A DNA stretch of 64,000 nt. Origin: Paractinoplanes lichenicola. Lineage in GTDB: Bacteria > Actinomycetota > Actinomycetes > Mycobacteriales > Micromonosporaceae. The first letter of the stretch is position 1; every line of letters begins with the position of its first letter. The position numbers were made by a program, and so were the translations under genes. The notes under the pieces were generated by a model. The model had not been told where the DNA came from, ran no database searches, and worked only from the letters and a program-made list of their open reading frames with translations. The stretch lies in NCBI RefSeq assembly GCF_016785085.1, contig NZ_JAENHO010000007.1, positions 186,001 to 250,000 on the forward strand. Direction: 5' to 3'. Below are positions 26,452 to 34,863 of the stretch, in pieces.

Positions 26452-27078
26452 TCAGATCCACCCGGCGTCGCGGGCGGCCCGGATCGCGCCGATCCGGTTG
26501 CGGGCCCCGGTCTTCGCGATGGCGTTGGACAGGTAGTTGCGCACCGTGGCGGGCGACAGCGACAGCAGCCGGCCGATCTCGCCGGTGGAATGGCCGTCGC
26601 CCGCGGCCCGCAACACGTCGGCCTCGCGGGCGGTGAGCGGGCTGGCCCCCGTCTCCAGGGCGGCGGTCACCAGCTCGGGATCGACCACCCGGCCCCCCGC
26701 GGCGACCCGGCGCAGGCCGTCGATCAGGGTCTCGACCGGGGCGTCCTTGACCACGAACCCGCGCACGTGGGCGCTCAGGGCGCGCAGCAGGTGGCCGGGC
26801 TGCCCCAGGCCGGTCAGGATGACGATCCGGCAGCCGGGCAGGCGGCGGTGCAGCTCCTCGGCCGCGTCGATCCCGCTGCGGCCGGGCAGGTCGATGTCGA
26901 GCAGCGCGACGTCGGGATGCACGTCGAGGGCGGTGGGCACGATCGCGTCGCCCCGGTCGACGTCCGCCACGACCTCGAGGTCAGGCTCCAGCGCGAGCAG
27001 CGCGACGAGCGCCTTCCGGATGATCGGCATGTCCTCGGCGACCAGGATCCGGACTACCGGGGTCGTGGCGTCAGTCAT
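26452..27078 (-). CDS. NarL/FixJ-family response regulator
   Basis: A 208-residue two-component regulator. The receiver domain has the acidic pair E15/D16, phosphoacceptor D61 in VALLDIDLPG and a conserved Lys in VVKDAP. The C-terminal LuxR-type helix-turn-helix reads LTAREADVLRAAGDG, then LSLSPATVRNYLSNA. GAGGGAGA precedes the ATG. It lies 9 bp after the DHA2 exporter gene, in the same operon as the NarL-type kinase at 28651-30411, its probable partner. It may control the exporter and the downstream c-di-GMP genes (inference). Confidence 0.95.
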   Translation of the reverse strand: MTDATTPVVRILVAEDMPIIRKALVALLALEPDLEVVADVDRGDAIVPTALDVHPDVALLDIDLPGRSGIDAAEELHRRLPGCRIVILTGLGQPGHLLRALSAHVRGFVVKDAPVETLIDGLRRVAAGGRVVDPELVTAALETGASPLTAREADVLRAAGDGHSTGEIGRLLSLSPATVRNYLSNAIAKTGARNRIGAIRAARDAGWI

Positions 27079-27087
27079 CGTTCTCCC

Positions 27088-28563
27088 TCAGCCGACCCGG
27101 GCCGGTTCCGGTGCCGCGTCCGGAGCGGGCCGGCGCAGCACGCGGAACGTCAGCGCCGCCAGCAAGGCGAACCCGCCCGCCCCGACCAGGCCGATCACGT
27201 GCACCGCGTCCGTGAACGCCACCCGCGCGACGTCCAGGAACGGTGTGCCCGCGGCGGCCGCGATCCCCTCCCGTACGGGGAAGGCTGTTGCGGGAAGGCC
27301 GTCACGGTAGACGGCGGTGGCCAGGCTGCCCAGCAGGGCGACCCCGACCGCGATGCCGAACTCGCCACCGGTCTCGTTGACCGACGCCACCGACCCCGCC
27401 CGTGCCGGCGGCACCGAACCGAGCATCAGCCCGAGCAGCAGCGTCATCGGCATCGACAACCCGAACGAGGCCACCGACACCCCCGTGACCAGCCAGCCGA
27501 TCCCGTCCTGAGGGCCGGCCCCGGCGAGCAGCGACAGCCCGGCCGCGGCCAGCACCAGACCACCCCCGGCCACCCGTACGGTCGGGAACCGCTGGGCCAA
27601 TGCGGGAGCCAGCAGCGAGCCGGCGACCATCGCGACGTTCTGCGGCACCAGCCACAGCCCGGTCTCGAGGGGAGTCAGCCCGCGCACCGACTGCAGGTAC
27701 AGCGAGGACACCAGCACGACCCCGGCCATCACGATCCCGCCGCCGAGCATGGCCGCCAGCGACGTGGCGACCGTGCGGTTGCGGAACAGGCGCAGCTCCA
27801 GCAGCGGGTGGGGCAGGACGGCCTGACGCCGTACGAACGCGATCGCCAGCAGAACGCCGAGCGCGATCTCGGCCAGGGGCAGCAGCGACCAGCCGTCGTG
27901 GGCCAGGGTCTTGCCGCCGTGGATGATCGGCAGCACCGCCGCCAGCGACAGCGCCAGGCTGGGCAGGTCGGGCCGCGGGGCGGTGCGGTCGCGGAACTCG
28001 GGCAGCCAGGCCGGGCCCACGATCAGCAGCAACACCATGATCGGCGCGCCGAGCAGGAACGCCGAGCCCCACCAGAACGACTCCAGCAGCGCCCCGCCGA
28101 CCAGCGGGCCCAGCATCGAGCCGCCCATGAAGCAGGCGAACCAGATGCCCAGCGCCCGGTTGAGCTGCCGCTGCTCGGTGAACATCGTGCGGATCAGCGC
28201 CATCGTCGACGGCATGATGGTGGCCCCGGCGACGCCCAGCACCGCGCGCGCTGCGATCAGCATCTCGGGCGTGGTGGCGTACGCGGCCAGCACTGATGCC
28301 ACCCCGAACGCGCCCGCACCGATCAGCAGGAGCCGGCGCCGGCCGACCCGCTCGCCGACTGCGCCCATCGTGACCAGGAAGCCGGCCAGCAGGAACGAGT
28401 AGATGTCGAGGATCCAGAGCTGCTCGGTGCCGGTCGCGCCGAGGTCGGCACCGATCCGGGGCAGCGCCACATAGAGCACGCTGACGTCCAGCGACAGCAG
28501 CAGGGTGGGCAGGGCCAGAACCGCGAGCCCGCGCCAGGGCCGGGCCGTTGATTTCGTGTTCAT
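27088..28563 (-). CDS. MFS exporter, DHA2 family (14 TM)
   Basis: A 491-residue drug-export-type major facilitator. The TM1 region has LSLDVSVLYVALPRIGADL, motif A is AVGERVGRRRLLLIG, and the MPSTMALI stretch is typical of motif C-region helices in DHA2 proteins such as QacA or EmrB. Fourteen hydrophobic segments are apparent. The ATG at 28563 has GAGG 8 nt upstream. It sits between a sensor kinase gene and its response-regulator gene, as in antibiotic-responsive export loci. The likely job is proton-driven efflux of a toxic compound sensed by the kinase. The substrate is unknown. Confidence 0.93.
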   Translation of the reverse strand: MNTKSTARPWRGLAVLALPTLLLSLDVSVLYVALPRIGADLGATGTEQLWILDIYSFLLAGFLVTMGAVGERVGRRRLLLIGAGAFGVASVLAAYATTPEMLIAARAVLGVAGATIMPSTMALIRTMFTEQRQLNRALGIWFACFMGGSMLGPLVGGALLESFWWGSAFLLGAPIMVLLLIVGPAWLPEFRDRTAPRPDLPSLALSLAAVLPIIHGGKTLAHDGWSLLPLAEIALGVLLAIAFVRRQAVLPHPLLELRLFRNRTVATSLAAMLGGGIVMAGVVLVSSLYLQSVRGLTPLETGLWLVPQNVAMVAGSLLAPALAQRFPTVRVAGGGLVLAAAGLSLLAGAGPQDGIGWLVTGVSVASFGLSMPMTLLLGLMLGSVPPARAGSVASVNETGGEFGIAVGVALLGSLATAVYRDGLPATAFPVREGIAAAAGTPFLDVARVAFTDAVHVIGLVGAGGFALLAALTFRVLRRPAPDAAPEPARVG

Positions 28564-28650
28564 GCCGAGAGCCTCGCAACGGGCGTGCGGACGCCGTAGA
28601 TGCCATTGTCGCCGATGCGAAATGACGTTTGTCATCGCGGTGGCGTGAGC

Positions 28651-30411
28651 TCACGGTACGGCCACCGAGACGTGCAGACGGAATCTGCTGCCGGCGGTCG
28701 GGCCCGCCTGGAAGGTGCCGTCGAGGGCGGCGACCCGTTCGGCCAGGTTCGTCAGCCCAGCGCCGGGCGGGTCGCCGCCGGGGCGGGCGGCGTCGTTGAC
28801 GATGTCCAGCGTGGCCACGCCGTCCTTCTCGAAGAGGCGGATCGAGCACGTACGGGCGTCGCCGTGCCGGATCACGTTGGTCACGCCTTCGCGCAGCACC
28901 GTGGCCAGCACCGTCTGGATCTCGGGCGGCAGCGGGGGCGGGTCGGCGGTGATGTCGGCCGCCGGCAGCATGGCCCGGGCGGCCCGCAGCTCGTCGTCGA
29001 GGTCGAGCTCCCGGTCGCCCGCGGTGACCAGGTCGATCTCGGCGCGGGCGGTGCGGGCGATCCCGGCGATCTCGGCCAGCTCCGCGTCCGCGGCCTCGGC
29101 GGGCAGGCGCCGGGCCAGCTGGGCCTTGAGCGAGATCGAGAACAGGCTGAGCCCGAGCAGGTCGTGCAGGTCGCGGGCGAACCGCATCCGTTCGGCGGCC
29201 ACCGCGGCCCGAGCCAGGTCGGCGCGCAGCCGCACGAGGTCGCGGACCAGCCGCGCGTTCCAGGTCATGGCGTAGACGGCCAGCCCGATGACGATCGTGC
29301 CGGTGAAGAACGTGACCTGCTCGCCCAGGTGCGCCGGGCCCCGCGACAGCCGCCAGACGCCGTCGACCACCACGACGGCGGCGAAGGCGGCCCACCCGTA
29401 CGCGCCCCGCAGCACCAGCAGGCACGAACCGGCGAGCTGCCCCCGGCCGCTCACCGCCCACCCGTCGACCACGACCATCGGCATCAGCACGACCGCCGCC
29501 TGCGCCACCAGGGCGAACCGGGCCGGGCGGACCCGGTCGGGGCGGCTCAGCCAGCCCGCCTGCAACCCGATGCAGGCGACCGAGCACGCGATGCCCAGCG
29601 CGGTCGCGACCGACCAGTCCCGCCGCTCCAGCAGGATGACGATCATGCCGGTCAGCCACAGCCCGAGCAGGCCGTAGAGCAGCCCGTCGGCGAACCAGAC
29701 CCGCGGGGCGGTCAGCAGCGGGCCGGCGGGCGGGGGCTCGCGATAGGACTGGGCGAACTCGCGCATCCCGGCCAGCGCGGTGCGGGCGATCGTCACCAGC
29801 TCGGCCACCGCCGCGGGGCGTTGCCGGGCGCGGGCCTCGATCGTGCGCAGGCTGGTCGCGAGCCGGGCCTGCAACTCCCGGGCGAACCGCAGCCGCTCCT
29901 CGGCCACGGCCGCCTCGCCGAGCGCACGGCGGGTGCGGTGCAGGTCGGCCACGAGCAGGCCGAGCCGGGTGAAGCCGTACACGTGCAGCATGAAGACGAC
30001 CATCGACAGCGGGTCGCTCCACCGCACCTCGCCCTGGACGTGCCAGGCGTAGGCCATCGTGCCGCAGCCCACCACGAGCAGCAGCGGAACCGACCAGCGG
30101 GGACGCAGCACCAGCAGGGCCGTCGCCGCGGTCAGGCTGGGCAGGGCGAGCCACGAGTAGCCGAAGTAGAGCACCGGCAGGCAGCACAACCCGGCCTGCA
30201 GGGCGAGCAGCCCGTACGCCCGGCGGGTGTGCAGCCGCTCCGAGGCGCGGCTGAACCACAACTGCACGGCGGCCAGCGCGCTCAGCAGCAGGACGGCGGC
30301 CACCAGCGCGGGCCGCCATTCGTGCCCCATCAGCACGTAGGCGCCCGCGCTGACACAGGTCGCGACGATGAGCGTGTCGACCACGACCCGGGCCGCGCGC
30401 GTCGACTCCAC
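28651..30411 (-). CDS. NarL-type sensor histidine kinase with duplicated, partly degenerate module
   Basis: A 586-residue kinase from the GTG at 30411. It contains two copies of membrane block plus DHp helix. Copy 1 has 4-5 hydrophobic segments (about 10-155) and a HisKA_3-like helix, RFARELQARL (175-184), with Gln181 where the phosphorylated His should be and no ATPase domain. Copy 2 has further hydrophobic segments (about 240-385), an intact RFARDLHDLLG helix (H416) and a HATPase domain (REGVTNVIRHG, GAGLTNLAERV). So only the second half should autophosphorylate. It heads the operon with the DHA2 exporter and the response regulator. The long upstream frame covers a palindrome and is not thought to be coding. 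Confidence 0.88.
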   Translation of the reverse strand: MESTRAARVVVDTLIVATCVSAGAYVLMGHEWRPALVAAVLLLSALAAVQLWFSRASERLHTRRAYGLLALQAGLCCLPVLYFGYSWLALPSLTAATALLVLRPRWSVPLLLVVGCGTMAYAWHVQGEVRWSDPLSMVVFMLHVYGFTRLGLLVADLHRTRRALGEAAVAEERLRFARELQARLATSLRTIEARARQRPAAVAELVTIARTALAGMREFAQSYREPPPAGPLLTAPRVWFADGLLYGLLGLWLTGMIVILLERRDWSVATALGIACSVACIGLQAGWLSRPDRVRPARFALVAQAAVVLMPMVVVDGWAVSGRGQLAGSCLLVLRGAYGWAAFAAVVVVDGVWRLSRGPAHLGEQVTFFTGTIVIGLAVYAMTWNARLVRDLVRLRADLARAAVAAERMRFARDLHDLLGLSLFSISLKAQLARRLPAEAADAELAEIAGIARTARAEIDLVTAGDRELDLDDELRAARAMLPAADITADPPPLPPEIQTVLATVLREGVTNVIRHGDARTCSIRLFEKDGVATLDIVNDAARPGGDPPGAGLTNLAERVAALDGTFQAGPTAGSRFRLHVSVAVP

Positions 30412-30484
30412 CCGCCCAGGCTGGCCCGCCCCACCCCGGGCGAACCAGACCCGATCGTGGATACCCACCGGTGGTCCCGGCCCG

Positions 30485-30649
30485 AGGCCCTGTTTCGCAG
30501 TGGGTGCGGGGCTGCGGCAGGGCCCAGATCCCGCCTGGCGGCGTCCCGGGGAAGCCAGGTTCCAACACCGGGAGCCAGGCTTCCCCGGGCCACCACCAGA
30601 CGAAATCTGGACCCGGCCTCGCACCCACCCCCACTACGAAACAGGACCT
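30485..30649. repeat. 165-bp imperfect palindrome in a divergent promoter region
   Basis: Matching arms share one centre at 30567. The outer pair is 30485-30497 with 30637-30649 (12 of 13 bp), then AGTGG/CCACT (30499-30503 with 30631-30635), CCAGAT/ATCTGG (30524-30529 with 30605-30610), and a perfect 12-bp inner pair 30545-30556 with 30578-30589 (CCCGGGGAAGCC). It could fold into a long hairpin or cruciform. It lies between the kinase gene and the NB-ARC/WD40 gene, ending 23 bp before the latter. It may be a MITE-like insertion, a regulator site or an RNA structure; no transposase is nearby. Confidence 0.75.
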
Positions 30650-30660
30650 AGCGCTATGAC

Positions 30661-30666
30661 TATCCT
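30661..30666 (+). promoter_or_regulatory. -10 box (TATCCT) of a leaderless gene
   Basis: TATCCT lies 6 nt before the ATG at 30673. There is no ribosome site, so the NB-ARC/WD40 mRNA is probably leaderless. The box lies just outside the 165-bp palindrome. Confidence 0.45.
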
Positions 30667-30672
30667 GGCCCG

Positions 30673-33600
30673 ATGAGTGGCGCGGCCACCAACGCCGGCA
30701 TCGACTTCCAGGCCCGGGTGGGCGCCTTCGTGATGGCCGACGCCCTGGCCACCTTCGCCGGCAAGCGGTTGCCCTGGTCCGCGCACCGGGTCGAGTCGAT
30801 CCACTTCGAGACCGGCGATGCCGTGGACGACCTGGTCGTGCGCACGTCCGGTCCCACGGCGTTGATCCAGGCCAAGCATTCCCTGAGCTTCTCGACCAAA
30901 CCGGGCAGCGAGTTCTCCCGGACGGTCGAGCAGTTCGCCGAGCGCTTCCGCCAGGCGCCGGACGCGGACGAACTGTACGTGCTGGCCACCTCGCCGAAGG
31001 CCTCGCGCGCGGTGACCGTCACCCTGGCCAAGCTGACCCGGGCCGCCCGCCTCAACCGGTCCGGCCCGGCCGCCAACCCGCTGACTCAGGAGGAGACCCG
31101 GGTCTACCGGGGGCTCGCCGCGAAATGGGCCGACGTGGACGCGCTGCTGCGGCGGATCCACGTCGTCGTGTTCGACGTGCGGGCGCGCGGTGACCTGGAG
31201 ATGGCCGCGACCAACGCCCTCGGCTCCGCGTCAGTGTGGTCGGCGCTGATCACCAAGGGTCTGGAACTGGCCTCGGAGCGGTTGTCGATCGACGCGGCCG
31301 CCTTGACCGACCTGGTCGGCTCGTCGAAGGCGCGAGAGCGCCTGCGAAGCCTGCCCTACCTCGACGAGGCCGTCGAACGGCCCGAGCTGATGGCACGTCT
31401 CCTGCGGGCGATGCGGGGCGGTACGGTCACCGCGATCACCGGCGTGCACGGCACCGGTGGCTTCGGCAAGACGACCCTGGTGCGGCAGCTCTGCGATCGG
31501 CCCGAGATCAGGCGTGAGTTCGACGCCGTCCTCTGGGTGACGCTGGGCGAGGCGGCCCGGGGCGCGGTGCTCGCCGCCCACCTCAACGACGTGGTCGAGC
31601 AGGTGACCGGCGAGCGGCCCGCCCTGACCGATCCGCAGCAGGCCGGCTTCCGGCTGGGCCGTGCCCTCGACCCCGGCCGCACCCTGCTCGTGATCGACGA
31701 CGTCTGGCGCCCGGCCCAGCTGCGCCCGTTCCTCAGCGGCGGGGCCGGCTGCACCCGGGTCGTCACGACCCGCAGCCTCGACGTGGTCTCGCTGGCCTCG
31801 GCCGAGCTGCGCGTCGACCGGATGGAGCCGGCCGAGTCCGAGGCCGTCCTGGCCCGCGAGGTCAAAGGCGTTTCCCCGTACGCGTTGGCCGGGCTCAGCC
31901 GCATCACCGGGCGCTGGCCCGTGCTGCTGAACATCGCGAACCGGGCGTTGCGGCGCCGCATCCGCTTCGGGGCGGACCCCGGCCGGGCCGTTGAGGGCTT
32001 GATCTCCCAGCTCGAGGCGCGGGGGCCGGCGGCGCTCGACATCGCCAGCGCCTCCGCCCGGGAGGAGTCGGTCGCAGCCACCGTCGACGCCGGGTTGTCC
32101 CTGATCAGCGCCCGCGCCGCCGAGCGCTACCAGAGCCTGGCCGTGTTCGCCGAGGACGCGCGGATCCCGTTCTCGTTGCTGGCGGCTTTCTGGGCGACCG
32201 ACCAGGCCGACGTGGCGGACACCTGCCTCGAACTGGCCGAGCTGTCGCTGGTCGGCGACCTGCGGCTGGACACCGGCACGATCCAGCTGCACGACGTGCT
32301 CCGGCAACATCTGCGCGGGCACGACCGGGAATGGCTGCGTCAGCTGAACGACCGGCTGGTGACGGCGGCCGCACCGGGTCCGTGGTGGACGCTCCCGGCC
32401 GGCCAGCACTACCTGCGCGACAATCTCATGCAGCACCTCTGCGCGGCCGGGCGCAACGCGGAGGGTCTGCGGGTCGTCACCGATCCGCGGTGGGCGCAGG
32501 AGCGCATCCTGCGCGACGGGGTGGCCGCGTACGAGGCGGATCTGGGGTGGTTCGGCGACCTGGCCACGGAGGCCCTGCGGAGCGTGGTGCAGCGCAACGG
32601 TCATCTGCTGGACCCGCTGGACCCGCCGGGGTCGGTCGGGGCTGTGCTGCTCAGCCGCACGCCGGTGGGCGTGCGCGTGCGAGAACCGCACCTGCGGGCT
32701 CGCACCCCGCTGCCCGACCTGCCCCACCCCGCCCTGCGGCGGGTGCTCCCGGGCCACCCCAACGGCGTCTCGGAGGTGGTCGCGGCCGGGGACGGAAGCT
32801 GGTTCGCGACGGTCGACGGCTTCGAGACCGTCTCCGTGTGGGACGCCCGCGACGGGCAACGCCTCTGGACCGTCGACGTCCGCAGCCACGGCGGCCCGTC
32901 GTTCGACACCGCGTTCAGTTCGGCCGACAGCCGCTGGCTGATCACCACTCAGCCCGGATGGCCCGGCGCGGGCATGATTCGCGTCTGGAACGCGCGGACG
33001 GGCCGGCCTGCCTGCACCATCCCCACCGCGCCGGTCCCCTCGGTGGCGGATTCGGAGCGGGTCGCCGTCGCGCCGTCCGGCAACCTGCTGGCCGTGGCAG
33101 TCGACGCGGACGACGGTGCGGTCAGGCTCTACGACCTCGTGACCGGAACGCTGCTGGCGGCGCTCAAGAGCGGCCAGACGAGGGCGATCGCCTTCGCACC
33201 GGACGGCCGGCTCCTGGCCACGGGCGACTGGCGGACCGAGAGCCACCCGTTCGGGGTGCACCTCTGGGATGTCGGCAAGGGCCGGCTGCTGCGGAGCCTC
33301 ACCAAAGCACCGGGTGCGGTGCGCGACGTAGCCTTCTCGGAGGACTCCGAACTGGTGGCGGCCACTGACAATCGCGGTTCGTTGCAAGTGTGGCGGAGCC
33401 GAGACGGCGAGCAGATCTACTCCACCATCCTGAAGAGCACGTGGTCGCGAGTCGCCTTCGCCGCACGCGGCCACGTGATCACGTACTCCGACTCCGGTCC
33501 GGTCGAGGTGCACGACACGGCCGCCATTCGGAATCGCTACGTCCTGGCCCCCGACGTCGCCTCGCCCGCGATCGCCGTGCCCCGGACGGGTGAGTGGATC

Positions 33601-34863
33601 GCGGTGGCGGAGGCGGAGCCGGGTGGGCTCACCGCTGTACGGATCCTGAGCCGGTCCGGTCGGCTGATCGACGAGCTGCCGGGACACAGCCACGGCGTCC
33701 GGGCCATGGCGGCCACCCCGGCGGGATCGTTGCTGCTGACCGGCGACGGGTTCCCGGCCGGCGTCGTGAACGGTGACCGGGCCGTCCGTGTCTGGACCAT
33801 GGAGGGCCGCGGTCGCCGGTCGGCGCGTCCTCAGCGCCGTTGCGTCGCAGTGTCACCGGACGGGCGGTTCGCGGCGCATCACGGGCAATCCGGCGTCTGG
33901 CTCGGTGCCGTCGAGGCGGACGAGCCGCTGGCCCTGGTGGCCAACGAGGACTATGTCGACTCGGCCTGCTTCGGCCCGGACGGATCCTGGCTCGTCGTGG
34001 CCGGAACCCGGGTGAAGGTGATCGATCTGGCCGACGGGGCGGTGCGGCTCCGCCTCCCGGCCACTGAGGCCAGGCCGACCTCGGTGGTCGCACTTCCGGA
34101 CAACTCCTCGATCGTGACGTGCTCCCAACCGAGCTACGCCCGGGACGCCAACCGGCAACGTCAGTACGCCGCCCGCGTCTGGGACCTGACGACCGGGCAG
34201 CAGCGGTTCGAGCTCGCCGGCCACGACCTCGGCGTCCGGCACTGCGTTGCCGACCCGTCGGGCAACCTGCTGGTGACCACTGACGGCTCGATCGTTCGTG
34301 GCCGTGACACCGGCATCCACGTCTGGCAGCTGGCCGGCGGAACCCGGCGGCATCGGCTGTCCGGCCTGCGGGATGGCGTGGGCGCCGTCGTTTGCGGGCC
34401 GGACGGTGGCTGGCTCGCCGCGGGGGAGGCGCGAATGGAGGAGGACGACGATTGCCGGGCTGTCTTGTTCGACCTGACCCGCGGGACGCGGCTGGGCGTA
34501 CTGGGCGGCCACAGGGGTGCGATCCCCGCGATCGCGGCGTCCTCCGACGGCCGCCACCTGGTTACCGGTGACACGGCTGGTGTCCTGCGCCTCTGGTCCC
34601 GGCACGACCTGCGGCTGCGGCACGAGCTCCGAGGACGCCAGGCGTCAATCACCGCGATCGTCGGCTCCCCTGACGATCGGTGGCTGGCTGTAGCCGACGA
34701 CGGAGGCGGCGTAGGCGCCGTACGGATCGTCGACCCGCTGGCCGGGCAGGTTGTCACGGCCATGCGGGTCGACGGGCCACTGCGCGGTTGTGCCTGGTTT
34801 CCCGACGGCTCCGGGTTGAGCGCGTGGGGGCCGCAGGGCTTCTACACCTTCGATTGGCGCTGA
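30673..34863 (+). CDS. NLR-like conflict protein: PD-(D/E)xK-like nuclease + NB-ARC + WD40 array
   Basis: A 1396-residue protein. The N-terminus (1-180) resembles the Cap4/DUF4297 nuclease group: GIDFQARVGAF near 9-19, acidic residues D49/D52/D53 and Q66-x-K68 in ALIQAKH. The NB-ARC core has Walker A GTGGFGKTT (260-268), Walker B LLVIDDVW (338-345), a VVTTRS loop and a LHD motif (about 539-541) in the MHD position. Residues ~690-1396 are WD40-type blades (repeats of APDGRLLATGD, VWDLTTG). This effector-switch-sensor order is that of STAND antiphage or self/non-self recognition proteins, where ligand binding to the repeats triggers oligomerisation and nuclease action (family knowledge; activity here is inferred). 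The 3' end overlaps the next gene by 22 bp. Confidence 0.85.
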   Translation: MSGAATNAGIDFQARVGAFVMADALATFAGKRLPWSAHRVESIHFETGDAVDDLVVRTSGPTALIQAKHSLSFSTKPGSEFSRTVEQFAERFRQAPDADELYVLATSPKASRAVTVTLAKLTRAARLNRSGPAANPLTQEETRVYRGLAAKWADVDALLRRIHVVVFDVRARGDLEMAATNALGSASVWSALITKGLELASERLSIDAAALTDLVGSSKARERLRSLPYLDEAVERPELMARLLRAMRGGTVTAITGVHGTGGFGKTTLVRQLCDRPEIRREFDAVLWVTLGEAARGAVLAAHLNDVVEQVTGERPALTDPQQAGFRLGRALDPGRTLLVIDDVWRPAQLRPFLSGGAGCTRVVTTRSLDVVSLASAELRVDRMEPAESEAVLAREVKGVSPYALAGLSRITGRWPVLLNIANRALRRRIRFGADPGRAVEGLISQLEARGPAALDIASASAREESVAATVDAGLSLISARAAERYQSLAVFAEDARIPFSLLAAFWATDQADVADTCLELAELSLVGDLRLDTGTIQLHDVLRQHLRGHDREWLRQLNDRLVTAAAPGPWWTLPAGQHYLRDNLMQHLCAAGRNAEGLRVVTDPRWAQERILRDGVAAYEADLGWFGDLATEALRSVVQRNGHLLDPLDPPGSVGAVLLSRTPVGVRVREPHLRARTPLPDLPHPALRRVLPGHPNGVSEVVAAGDGSWFATVDGFETVSVWDARDGQRLWTVDVRSHGGPSFDTAFSSADSRWLITTQPGWPGAGMIRVWNARTGRPACTIPTAPVPSVADSERVAVAPSGNLLAVAVDADDGAVRLYDLVTGTLLAALKSGQTRAIAFAPDGRLLATGDWRTESHPFGVHLWDVGKGRLLRSLTKAPGAVRDVAFSEDSELVAATDNRGSLQVWRSRDGEQIYSTILKSTWSRVAFAARGHVITYSDSGPVEVHDTAAIRNRYVLAPDVASPAIAVPRTGEWIAVAEAEPGGLTAVRILSRSGRLIDELPGHSHGVRAMAATPAGSLLLTGDGFPAGVVNGDRAVRVWTMEGRGRRSARPQRRCVAVSPDGRFAAHHGQSGVWLGAVEADEPLALVANEDYVDSACFGPDGSWLVVAGTRVKVIDLADGAVRLRLPATEARPTSVVALPDNSSIVTCSQPSYARDANRQRQYAARVWDLTTGQQRFELAGHDLGVRHCVADPSGNLLVTTDGSIVRGRDTGIHVWQLAGGTRRHRLSGLRDGVGAVVCGPDGGWLAAGEARMEEDDDCRAVLFDLTRGTRLGVLGGHRGAIPAIAASSDGRHLVTGDTAGVLRLWSRHDLRLRHELRGRQASITAIVGSPDDRWLAVADDGGGVGAVRIVDPLAGQVVTAMRVDGPLRGCAWFPDGSGLSAWGPQGFYTFDWR

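Noticed and set aside
27302-30634. 1110-codon open frame on the minus strand
   Set aside because: It is an alternative frame through the kinase and exporter genes; its translation is low-complexity Arg/Ala/Pro and its start lies in the palindrome.
30673-34863. CBASS assignment because of a Cap4-like N-terminus
   Set aside because: No CD-NTase, SAVED domain or ubiquitin-like partner genes are adjacent; the NB-ARC/WD40 order points to a stand-alone STAND protein.
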